The notes under the pieces: model-generated
Database searches by the model: none
The model's input: the letters and a program-made list of their open reading frames with translations, nothing else
Told to the model about the DNA's origin: nothing
Assembly: GCF_028858725.1 (NCBI RefSeq)
Contig: NC_084790.1
Coordinates: forward strand, 7,180,669-7,244,668
Direction: 5' to 3'
Source of the DNA: Colius striatus
Lineage: Eukaryota > Chordata > Aves > Coliiformes > Coliidae
Length of the DNA stretch: 64,000 nt
Program-made: the position numbers and the translations under genes
Shown: positions 1 through 10,870 of the stretch, in pieces
Numbering within the stretch: position 1 is the stretch's first letter
How the letters are laid out: the number at the start of each line of letters is the position of its first letter

Positions 1-3000
1 TGCTTCCATGTAAAGTGCTGTAGTTATTGTTCTTATTTGCTTCTTTCTGTGGCTGAGATTTGTCTACTATCTCAACCCAGCTCAAAAATCAGCTTTTCAT
101 AAAAGGGATGGATGCATTTTTCTGCCAAGTCTCCACTTGTGAATTCCATTCCTTCTGCCTGTGATTGCATTAGCAACCATTAACCAACATAGTGACCAGC
201 TCAGCTTCCTGACCTAAGGGGAAACTAACCTTAGCAGGGTTGGTGAGCTGACCTGGATGACCATGCAGTCACACCATCACTGGGGTACAAGCAATGTGCT
301 TGATGGGAGAAGGATCAATGCCTCTGTGGCAAAATCAACAGGAAGAACAAGTGCTTATATGTTCCTTGGAGGAAGCATACCTACGTGGCTAGAGAACAGC
401 AGGGGACTCTTAATTCATGCTTCCACCCTGTTTTTCAGGTAAAACTTAATTAGGTGTACATATATGTATGTATCTGCACTTGTCATACACAGCACTAATA
501 ACATGTGGTTGCACTTAGAGCTTCATACGCTTCAGTTGCCATTCAGTTTGCAACAGGTGACTTTTCTGAGCAATGTGGACATCATCAAACTGCTTCAGAG
601 CAGCCTGAGTCAGGATGAAGCATGTCTGCTGCACATCCTGGCAAGACCTACCCCATGCCATCCTTTCTAGCAGCAGCTGAATGGCATCCAGAAAGGAAAC
701 TATGTTAGGGAGATTATGTAGTATGTTAGGGAGATCACGTAGGAACAACAGAATGCTACTCGGAGAGAAAAAAAACTTGCACCAACTTCCCATCCAAGTT
801 TAAAAAAAAAAAAAAGCAGCAGTTTCGGGCATTTGAGCTCCTGTCTCCTCTAAAGGATGAGATGGAAGGAGGTGTGTCGCATGTCTGCCCACACATGCAG
901 GATGGCTGAGTAACCCAAAACCAGATTGGAGAGTCTCTCTGTTCCCCACAGAAAAGCTACAAATTGACAAAGCAGGCTGTGTGAGGCTGGAGGAGGCACT
1001 GAGACTGGCAGGAGGATTCCCTCAGGAACTGGGGCTGCCCACCTGTTCTTCAGAACAGTGCCTGGCAGCATTTTTGTCTCTCCTGCGTACCAAGTGTCCT
1101 TGAAAGGTGAGTACAGTAATTTTACCTTATCGGTGAAGTCTTTGGTCCAGGAAAAGAGCTACAGGGCCCTTCTGGTTAACACCAAGAAGCTAATTAGATT
1201 AGCTCCTAACTTAATGAAATACTGAACGAAGTCATTAAGGGTTTTGATGACAATAAGCAACTTAGATGCTAATGAGATAGCACGGGGACCTACTATGCAA
1301 CCAAAACTGCAAGATTTATTCCATGGGTATCCTGTAAATATCAGGTGTGTATATATTTAGATACATGATGGGTCTTCAACAGCAGCCTGCAAGGACAGCA
1401 CTTCTACACAAGGCCTTTCCAAGGATAGGGCTCAGCAGTCCTGATGGTGCCTATGTCAGTCTTCACAGTCAGACGAAGAGTTTTACCTCAGGATGCTGAA
1501 GAAGGACTAGCAGGTAAGATGACTCAGTGGAAGCCACATTAATTTTTCTACTCCGTTCATTCTGGCACTTTCCCAAGAAGATGTTTTTTTAGTTCCTACA
1601 GTGCCGCAGCAATGACACTCAGCAGTGTAAGATGCAAAGTGGCGTAAAAGGGAGGTCTTATACCTTATCAGAAGAGGATTCCTGCATTTTCTTTTCGTGG
1701 AATTATTTCTAAAATGAAACCTCAGGCCACCTGTGAACACAGAGTCCCTCCCTGTGAAACAGCCTGACCCTGCCCCTGCACACACACCATGCAGGCAACA
1801 TAAATCACTGCCAAAGAATACTAATGCCAGAATGTTGCTCTCTGAAGGCTGTTCGTTTTCATGATCATCCCACATTATTTGGAGGACAAATCACTAATTA
1901 ATTCCAATGTAGGCTTTGCATTCAACGGCTTTCCAGTAATGAAACTACTTCCAGAAACAACAAAACGTACATGAAAAGGTTTTCTGGATGAAGGATAAAC
2001 TATTTATTGTAAGGCACAACAATACAGTTAATCCTAATCTCTTGTTCTCTTGTTTAGCTTACTTCTTGTAGTAAGGCAAACATTTCTGTCATACTTGTGT
2101 TTTTTAATTGACAGAATAACTTCCACTAGAGCAACTGAAGACACCGAAAAGGTGGATAAATCAGTGATAATGTGCCAAGAAATTATGTTCCTTGCAAGTC
2201 ACTGCCAGGACCAGGAACACCTTCCAGCTGCTAATCATAAGCCAGTTTTCCTTCACACTAAGTACCTCTGAAACCCTAGTCCCATATTTGGTATTTTCAT
2301 TTTATTTGCTTTTGTCACAATGCCCAACTGCCTTAGTCTCTGCTTCAGAGACAGGCAGCATTTTATCAGTGAGTCAGGGGTGAGGAGAGAGGATCAGAGT
2401 AAAGAGAGCTGGCTTCCTTCTCTTTTGCTATGTTTTCATGGTCCCTAGGATGAAACCTGCTTTTCTCTGCAGTCAGTGGCAGCTTTTGCCACAGTTTAAG
2501 TGGAATCAGAATTTCATTCCAACAGCAAATGATTGTACTATTTGTATAAGGCATCTTTTTCCTTCTTCTCTTGTTTTTGAGTGTGGTGATGTATCTTTTT
2601 TAATATATATTTATCCAGTACAGTGTAAACAATGGTCTGATGCAGTGGATCACACAGAACACCAGATTTTTCCACCAAAACTCATGTCTTCATTTCAAAT
2701 GCATGACAGAAATTTAAAGACTGGAAACTACGGTGGAAGGCAAGTTCCAAGTCATACATAACCGAGCTGGATGAACTACTAAGCTTTACAAAGTAAATGT
2801 AAACCAAAACCAAGTGAACATAAATAACCTGTTTTCAGCAGTTCTAACCTATGTGTAAACTTAAACTTCCCTCCAACAAAGTAGAAGTCCAAGCTTACAA
2901 TTCAAAGAAGACACACACATACAAAAAAAAAAAAAAGCAAAGGGAAAAAGGTAAAGAAAAAAAGGAAAGCTAGTTTAAAGTATAAGAAAAAAAAACATTT

Positions 3001-6000
3001 AAACATTGCAATGTAAAATAGGAAGGGATGACTAGCTAACAATTACCTGATAGTATAAATAATAGTAAAGTGGGATGCACAATTCTAATTGTCAAAATTA
3101 CAGTAACTGTGGTATTTTGACAGAGCTGAAGGCGTCTGAATGCTGACTGTGACTATTTCTAGCAAACTGGGTAAACCAATCTTGTTACTACAGCAGTTAA
3201 CAGTGCTATTTTGTAAAGCAGTCTGGTGCTGCATATGCCTTTTCAAGAGCTGTATCTCAACAACTGGGATAATTTTATTTTTAAGAGTGGTGCAGGGAAA
3301 GAGAAGAATAAAACCCAAAGGTCTTGCTACATACCAAGTTACATATAAATTGCAGGTTGCAAGTCTTAGAGATATTATAGCCAGAAAAGACGTGTCTCTA
3401 ATGGGTTTAATGATTTCTCTGGCATAACAGAGTAAGACATGCTATATTGCAAAGAGGTTGTATTTCTATTTATAGAATAAAATTACAATAAGAACTAAAA
3501 CTACAATATGGACTCAACCATGTATTTTAACAAGGAGCAACTTTGGCAGAGAAACTCTTCCATAAGAAAAGACAGTAAGGCTGTCTGTTTCAAACCATGC
3601 AAAAGTAGTGCAGAATAAATTTTTTTCATATTCATCACTGCTGATATTTTATTCAAACAATGAAACAGAAGATACTTGATGTGGATAAGATAAAATCTGA
3701 TATAAAAGGAAAATTCGAGAACTTTGGAAGCTTTTACTGCTTCTATAAGCTCAAAATAGAAAACTTTGGAAAGGGTGTGTCATTCTCATCAGGAAAAAAG
3801 TTTTGCTTCTTACAGTCTACTGTCACACTCCTATTCTGTTTTGGGAAAAGTAGGCAATTATGGTCTCTTTTCAACGCCAAAGCCAAAGGCAAGGAGAAAA
3901 AGCAAAAGTCACATTTATTTTGTCCTAATAACATTTGCCTTGTACTTGGCTATTTACAGAGAGCATAATCACAAAGAGTTCATTCATGTGAGAAACCAGG
4001 AGTATAGATTATTATATTTTAAAAGTCAATGAAAACCAAATATTTAGGTCTGTCTACTCTACCACTTTTCATGAAAAAAAAAAAAAAGAGATTTCTTCTG
4101 ATTTAACTTTATGGGTATTTTTAAGTCTGGAGATACTGGATAGGGCCTGGAGACACTGGAAACATGATCAGAAAAATGTGCAAGACAAAGGATGTACAGA
4201 GGCTGCAATATGAGCTCTTCTCTGCTCAATGGGAAATCCATAGCAGGCAGCGTGGCCCATTCACATATAGCTGTGCTAGTGGGTTCATGGATATGACAGC
4301 CCTATAAACTTGGTCTGGGCAAAGCAGAAACATAATCAAGCAACACAAAACCAGTATTTGCAGCATTCTCACTGCTCAATCTGGGGCAAAGCTACCCCAG
4401 TGCTATCCCTTCAATCTCATAATCGGCAATAATTTAGTTAAAAATCACGAGATAATTTCAGAGCATGGGCTATTTTGTATTAAGGAAGTTGTATTGTTCA
4501 TTTTTCCTCCCCAGGCAAGCTCTGGCACCATTGTATGGACACATAGCCAGCAGGTACCACCACCAGGCTGGTGCTGGCTCAATACTGGCTGCTGGACACC
4601 CGAGCTGGCTGTCCTACAGAAAGGAAACACAATTTTCCTACACATTTTCCAGATTTTATTTCCCTCAAGTCATCACAGCAATTTTATGTTTATTTTCAGT
4701 GCATTTCACCAGGAAGGCAGAATGGTTTTGATTCAGCATGAGGCTTCCTAGGGTTGGATGTATGACACAGAGCCTTGGGCTAATGATAAATTCAGCTAAA
4801 CTGATGCAAACCTCTAGGACTAGCATATGCCAGTTTAAATTATATTTACTTAACCAGCAATCAGTGTACTTAATAAGATGGATTTTCATTGCAAATGCAC
4901 AAGGTTTCTAAAGCAGAGGGTGTGACATAAGAGGTCTGATTTCCCTTCAAAGTGTGCAGAGGAAGGACCACTTCCTCAATGTTCATCTGCTCTAAAGTGA
5001 TGCTCCAGTTGACTGTGAACCGCACTGTGCCCAGAAGGCAGGAGGGGACACAGAGGACTGTCCTCCTTCCTTTGAGGAAGATGGGAAAATGGCCCTATCC
5101 CAGGCAGGACTGTTTGAAGAAATGAATTCTAGGAAAAACTCATGCTTCGCAAGGAGGGACAAAAGATGGCACTTTGCAACCAGTGGTTAACAAGTCAGAT
5201 AGAATTCAAGAATGGGAAGCCTGCCTGGTAACAGCTTTGGTTCTAGGCACTGACTTGAGGATGACAATGTTATAGCTGTGCAGAGCCTCTCATGCCACAA
5301 TCAGGTCTCTCCATAATGCCCACCTGCTTCAGGACCAGGATCTGGAGCAAGGGGTACCATGTGATCTCTGCACAGCAATGGGACAGGCAGACAACAGCAT
5401 GAAGAGCAAAGGGCTCTGGTGCTGGCATTTCTTTGATCATGAAGAAATAAACATGGATGTATCATTTCACCTAGTGAAAACACATTATCCAGATAGGTGA
5501 ACAAATTTCAGGCCTTGATGAGTGAGGAAATAAGAATGAGATTTGGACAGAAACAGCATGTTAACATGCCAGATACACTAAACTCTCATGGTAGAGAGCA
5601 AATACTTGATAATGAGTCTGCTTTAGATATACGTGACTTCACCTTTCATCCTACAAACACTTAGGTGCATACTGAACTACCAGCAGAAATGGTCTTTTGG
5701 AATCATGGACTAAAATAAACAAACATATAAAATAGAGAGGAAACAACAACAAAAACTCTTATCAATCTTTCTGTGAACTACTCTGTCATTCTATTAATCT
5801 CTTTCAAGCATTAGTCTTAACCTAAAGTAAAATCACAGTTTCTTCCTATTTCAGCTGTATACAGAATAAATTACCCCAGTGGCATCTCTCCTGTCTCATA
5901 ATAAGCAATTTAGTTAAAAGTCACTAGATCATTTCAGAGAAGCATACACATTCATCCTTCTGTGTCTGAGGCCACTCTGTCACAAACACACAGCATTTCC

Positions 6001-6022
6001 TCCAGAAACTTCAGGCTGTCAT
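1..6022. other. Upstream intergenic region, no gene recognised
   Basis: About 6 kb of AT-rich non-coding DNA. The open frames are short and resemble no family I recognise. I looked for terminal exons of PCSK1, which in other amniotes lies upstream of ELL2 on the same strand, and did not find one. It holds poly(A) tracts near 800-815, 2920-2935 and 4074-4087, and a 21-bp direct repeat at 701-742. Confidence 0.6.
701..742. repeat. Two-copy 21-bp tandem repeat
   Basis: Two adjacent copies of a 21-bp unit beginning TATGTTAGGGAGAT (701-721 and 722-742) differ at only a few bases. It is a small local duplication with no known role. Confidence 0.85.
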
Positions 6023-6023
6023 G

Positions 6024-6345
6024 ACATAGAACCATAGAATCACAGAATGGTAGGGGTTGGAAGGGACCTTTAGAGATCATCTAGTCCAACCCCCCTGCAG
6101 AAGCAGGTTCACCTAGAAGCAGGTTGCATAGGAACATGTCCAGGCAGGTCTTGAAGACCTCCAAGGAAGGAGACTCCACAACCCCTCTGGGCAGCCTGTG
6201 CCAGGGCTCCCTCACCTGAGCAGTGAAATAGTTTTTTCTTATATTTAAGTGGAACTTTTTGTGTTCCAGCTTCAGCCCATTACCCCTTTTCTTGTTGCTA
6301 GCTACAACAGAAAAAAGGGATGTCCCAACCTCCTGACACAGGACA
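6024..6345 (-). mobile_element. CR1 LINE 3' fragment
   Basis: The + strand starts with the reverse complement of a CR1 3' tail (CATAGAATCACAGAATGG, then GGTTGGAAGGGACC). It continues through the conserved stretch ending in TGGGCAGCCTGTGCCAGGGC. It is a 5'-truncated, non-coding copy inserted in minus orientation, of the same subfamily as the copies at 55 kb, 61 kb and 63 kb. Confidence 0.93.
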
Positions 6346-6861
6346 GTGTAAGTGTATAATTGATTAGAGAAGTGGATACAATCCTGTCACCAAATTAATT
6401 AGTGATTGGTTCTCCTACTTCTTTACCCAAATCTCAGTTACTTTAGCAACTTCCAGTTATCCAGGGGAATTTAAAACATGCAGCTTCTGCCTAAACAAAG
6501 GCAATGTGCCACACTGTATGTGGTCAGTGCTTCCTAGCAGTCACCATGCCTCCATGGCATGTTCCCAGTACACAGACAGTGTAAATCCAACTAATTCTAT
6601 GCCTATGATATTTGTTTGCTTGTTTTAAGTGGGATAAAAAAAAATAGTATTTAATATTTGGAAAAACTGCAGGAGTCAAGAATCACTGCAGTGTACATTG
6701 TGCAGGTATACTTCTGTTTCACAATTCTGCTGAATTGAATTTAGAGGGAAAAGCAGATTTAAGTTATCACAAAACATTTTTCTGTTCTTGTATATTTTGA
6801 ACAGTCTTTTAAGCAGAAATCTTGCCTGGGCTTTGACACGTATGCCATGAAGTAAACACCA

Positions 6862-6902
6862 CATATATACATACATACATATATACACACAAACACACAT
6901 GG
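6862..6902. repeat. TA/CA-rich simple repeat
   Basis: Short alternating purine-pyrimidine tract made of ATAC, ATAT and ACAC units. Confidence 0.8.
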
Positions 6903-8465
6903 GCACAAACATAGCTTTAGGACTGATGGGAAACTGCCATTCCCTTAAAACCACATAGAGGTTAAATAAAATAATTCTACTTCCTCCATGCCTCTTGATC
7001 TGTCCTGTGTCTTGCATCAACCAGTATTATGCCTAAATAGTTCATCTGGGCAATTGGAAAATGATATGCCTTCTCAGTCTCACACAGCCAGTAAATAGTA
7101 GTGAAAATAATCTACAAACCAGAAATTATGCAAGCTCAGCTCTGGCACTTCATAGGTGTGTAAGGAAGCAGCAGTGCAAAGGACTAGGACTGCACAGTAA
7201 CTATGCATCTGTGCCGTGTGATATCTGTTGTGGGGTTCACAAGAAGGGACAGGAAGGTTTCAGTTTTTGCTACAGTGATGAATAATCCCTTGAAGGATAG
7301 GATTTAGGGATTACAGTGATAGCTGTAAAAGCAGAGCCACTACGTATGTAGTTTGGCATAAATGGTATGATATGATTTCACTAACACTGACATTTTATGC
7401 ATGCAGGAACCACATAAGTGGTTAAGTAGCTTAAAATGTCAATACTGCACTGAATTTTAAAGCAACATCTTGACATTCTCATAACTAATTTGCTATTGAA
7501 GACTACCGAAAACTAAGTAAAACCATTTCTTAGGTACACTTAAAGACTTTTTTCCCCACTATCTGACAGAGTATATTTTTAACTTCTAAAATGAAGAAAT
7601 GGAGATTTTTCTTGGCAGACCACAAAATAAGCCCACATCATTCACCACTCTTCCAGCAGCATGAATGACCACTGCAGCCTCCACTCCATTTCCTCCTTTT
7701 CCACTTCAAGGAACCATGAAAAACTTCCAAAACCTCACACACAGATAGTGGCCTCTTACCTTGACACTTGCAAAATTGCTGTTTGGAAAACCTCTAACTA
7801 CTGGAAGACCTAGAAAGTACACAACTGTTAAAGCTCATCCAAGCATGGAATGGGCATGTTAAACAAAGGAGGGGAAAAAAACCAAGAGGCCTTCTTCCAT
7901 ATCTACCTGTGCTGGTGGAAGAAATTATTTGACTTACCACTAAAGCAGTTTGTGTCAATATTTCTTAATTGACTTTTGCAAGATAAGCTTAAACAATTTA
8001 CTGTGAAAATCATTAGCCCAAAGATGTCCACTTACAAAGCTGCAGCAGGTTAAGTAGCTCAGCAGACGATCACACCTTTAATTAAAAAGGTGCAACTTCA
8101 TACACTGGCAAGAACATAGGCTCTTCTCAATATGGGCAAACCTAAAACCCCACAGTCTGCAGCATGGAGAACATAAGGATGTTGACTCCTGTGGGATGCA
8201 TGCAGGAGTGTTTTTTTCTGGAGGTTGTTTTTGAGACTAGACCCTATTATCTAGATACCATCATCACCCTGGTAAGCTGTCCACTATTTTTTGCAAGTCT
8301 TATATTGTATACTTGTGCACTTTGATCCTGATAATAACAGGAGCTGGACAAGATCCTAAGTTAACTGAATGACCAAAAATGTTTTATTTCCTACCAAAGA
8401 CTATTTATACTCTGTATGTTCCCACACAGGAAAACAAACAGCAGAAAGAAAATCTGCGAGTGGGT

Positions 8466-8535
8466 AAAATAAGCATAAATTAAATTAAGCATAAAATAAG
8501 CATAAATAAAAATAAGCATAAAATAAGCATAAAGG
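8466..8535. repeat. AATAAGCATAAA minisatellite
   Basis: About five imperfect copies of a 12-14-bp unit with the core AATAAGCATAAA. It is an AT-rich tandem array in intergenic DNA upstream of ELL2. Confidence 0.85.
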
Positions 8536-9418
8536 CTCTGCTTTTTCAATTGCTGAAGGTGTTTATTTTGCTGCTACAAACCTTTGGATTCTTTCATTGA
8601 AGCTCCTAGATGTACATCTCTTAGATGAGGTTCTCTCTGCTTTTTCTGGGGCTGTTGGTAGGGGTTGGGATCTGCTGCCTCTTCCAGTGGTGGCACATTT
8701 GAGAGCTCACTAAAAGGGAAGCAGATGGAAAGGTTTCAAAGTCAGGAGTTGACACAGACTGCTCTATTATCAGTTTTTTGTTCACCTGATATTTGCAAAT
8801 ACAGGGAAAATTATTATATACACCAAACATTCCTCCCCCCACCCCCAAAACAAACAGAAAGCAAAAAACTCTTAAAGTGCTGAGCAGTAGCAGAATGTTG
8901 AGGGAACGGAGAAGGATGAGGATGAATTCTTTGGCTTACTAAAAGCATGAATTCTCTTCAAGGCATTTCTACAAACGCTTTTCCTTCTACTTGTTTTTAT
9001 TTTTGGTAGGTTCTGCATTGCCACTTGCAGCATATATTATCAAGGCTTACATATCAATGTGTTTTGAAGAAATCACTGGTTTCTGGACTTCAAACCCTAC
9101 TAATCTCCAAGTTGTTACAATAAAGTCGTCATGTTAAATATTCACATTCCAGAGAACCAGTCTTGCAAAGAAATAGGTAACAGGCAGCCTTGGTTGCAAC
9201 ATTGCACTTCATAGGCAAACCTACAGGTGTAACATTTGTGGGATTTACTGAAGCCTTCCCTAAGTAAGAAATTATACAGTATGCATAGAATCATGCATTA
9301 TATAGTCAAGAGATTGTTACCAATACTTTCTTTTTATTATATATTTAATTTTCTTAGTCTGGTTAAGAAATACTGATCACAAAGAAGTGATGACCCCAAG
9401 AAAGCAGGTTCTATTAAG

Positions 9419-9484
9419 GTGTGTATATATGTACATATATTTCTATGTATATAGGAGGGTGCATATATATATATATGTTTGTGT
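9419..9484. repeat. TA-rich simple repeat
   Basis: Interrupted runs of TATATA and TGTGTA units. Confidence 0.75.
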
Positions 9485-10299
9485 ATCTATAAAAGATATT
9501 TTGGTCTAGTGCAGTACAGAAGTAAGAGCAACTATTAGTGTAAAAAAAAGAACAAAAAAGACAAAAAGCAAAACAGTAAATTATAATCTGTCCATGGCAA
9601 CCAGATAACCAGACCAGGGCAGATAAGTACAGTCTTGAAGGTAAAGAGAAGATTTTAATATGTGACATGAAAAATGTGCTTTGGAAGAGAATAGATAACA
9701 CATTTTAAATAGCATGCTTTTAAACCCTAATCCTGTAAAGACTGGACAAGGTCTTTTGGTGCCAGCTGACTGAGATAAATTGTAGAGGAGTAAGACTGGC
9801 TATTGGGAAAATAAAAAAAAACTACTTTATGCTGGGTACAAAATGTTTTCCACACATGTAACCTAAATGGCAACCTGCAGTCAGCAGAATTCTCAACAAA
9901 TACTTTTGGTCAGTGCTATACCCACTGCTCTTTCATGACAGAGCACACATAGCAGCCTTTGGATGCTGTGGTCTAGCCTCTATTTAGGGAACTGTGGGAT
10001 GAGAAAAGGCCTCGGGGTATGTGGTCAAACAGATGAAACTCGAGTGATAGTGCACCTGCAGTGCTCCTGGCAGAGGGACTCGCCTGGGTGAGGGCCGGCC
10101 TGTGCCAGTGAGGCTAAGCCACTGCCACTCTGGTTTAGTGGTACTCGGCTGCTCCTTTACTAGGACATGGTAAAACAGACTCCTACAGCACTCCAACACC
10201 CTCGATTCCCACCATCAAGCTGCTTCAACAATTTGAATAGCCATTCAGTGTCTTTATTACTAGAAGAACCCAACAAACCCAAAAGCACTACTTGGTGCT

Positions 10300-10741
10300 G
10301 GCAGCGCAGAAGATGAATCCGTCAGACGGACCCTGAGGCACGCACGCCCGCGGTCACAGGGTGGTGTGCCAGGCAGCGCGGCTCCGCCGCCGGTCCCTTC
10401 ACCGGCCCGTTTTCGCTGCCCGTCCCTCCGCCGCCGGCCCCAGCGGAGGCAGCGGCCGGGCCCCGTGGGGCTCCCGGGCACACCAGCACGGCGGCCCCCT
10501 GCAGCCGCCCACAACACCTGGTCGATTTCCAGGCCGCCGCTTCCCGCCGCCGCCGCCCCGCAGCAGCCGCCGGCCTCGCCTGGCCACGCCATTGGGCTCC
10601 CCAGCGTGACGTCGGCGTCGGCCCCGCTTCGCAACGGGGCCCCGAGGCGGGAGCCAGTGGCGGCCTCGGGGCTGCGCGCGGTGCGGCCGCTGGCAGCGGG
10701 ATGGTCCGTGGCTGAGCGGCAGAGGTTGAGGGGCGCGTAAG
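10300..10741 (+). promoter_or_regulatory. ELL2: ELL2 promoter copy 1, CpG island start
   Basis: A strongly GC- and CpG-rich block directly upstream of the first coding exon. It has no evident TATA box. An inverted CCAAT box (CCATTGG, 10589-10595) is the sort of site NF-Y binds. A CRE-like TGACGTCG (10607-10614) follows 11 bp after it. The start codon lies inside a YY1-like AAGATGGCGG (10739-10748). A short upstream ORF with a good start context lies at 10701-10715. From about 10422 onward the block is repeated at 18962, but 10300-10421 is unique to this copy. This is therefore the fuller and probably the parental promoter. The transcription start cannot be fixed from sequence alone. The island continues into intron 1 to about 11680. 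Confidence 0.8.
10701..10715 (+). promoter_or_regulatory. Upstream ORF (4 codons) in ELL2 5' leader, copy 1
   Basis: ATG GTC CGT GGC TGA, with G at -3 and G at +4, ends 26 bases before the ELL2 start codon. If transcription begins upstream of 10701, ribosomes could initiate here and then reinitiate. An identical uORF is present in copy 2 at 19241-19255. Confidence 0.5.
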
Positions 10742-10870
10742 ATGGCGGAGCCGAGCGGAGGGGAGCCGGGCGGCCGGGCCGGCGAGAAGGAGGCGCCCAA
10801 CGTCTCGGTGCTGCACGTCGAGCTGACTGAGACCGCCCTGCAGGCGCTGGAGCGGTACCAGGGCTGCAAG
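10742..10870 (+). CDS. ELL2: ELL2 coding exon 1, copy a
   Basis: Encodes residues 1-43, starting [10 protein letters not shown] and containing [20 protein letters not shown], the opening strand and helix of the ELL domain. The start has a strong context (A at -3, G at +4). The exon ends CTGCAAG before a GTGAGG donor, in phase 0. It is identical at every base to the second copy at 19282-19410. Confidence 0.93.

Larger units (their letters stand above)
6346..10299. other. Upstream intergenic region between CR1 copy and CpG island
   Basis: Non-coding AT-rich sequence with simple repeats: TA/CA-rich at 6862-6902, an AATAAGCATAAA minisatellite at 8466-8535, and a TA-rich tract at 9419-9484. No exon or RNA gene is recognised. 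Base composition rises sharply in GC from about 10300, where the ELL2 CpG island begins. Confidence 0.6.

Noticed and set aside
1..10260. PCSK1 terminal exon or 3'UTR expected upstream
   Set aside because: No recognisable coding motif. An untranslated end could be present but cannot be identified by reading alone.
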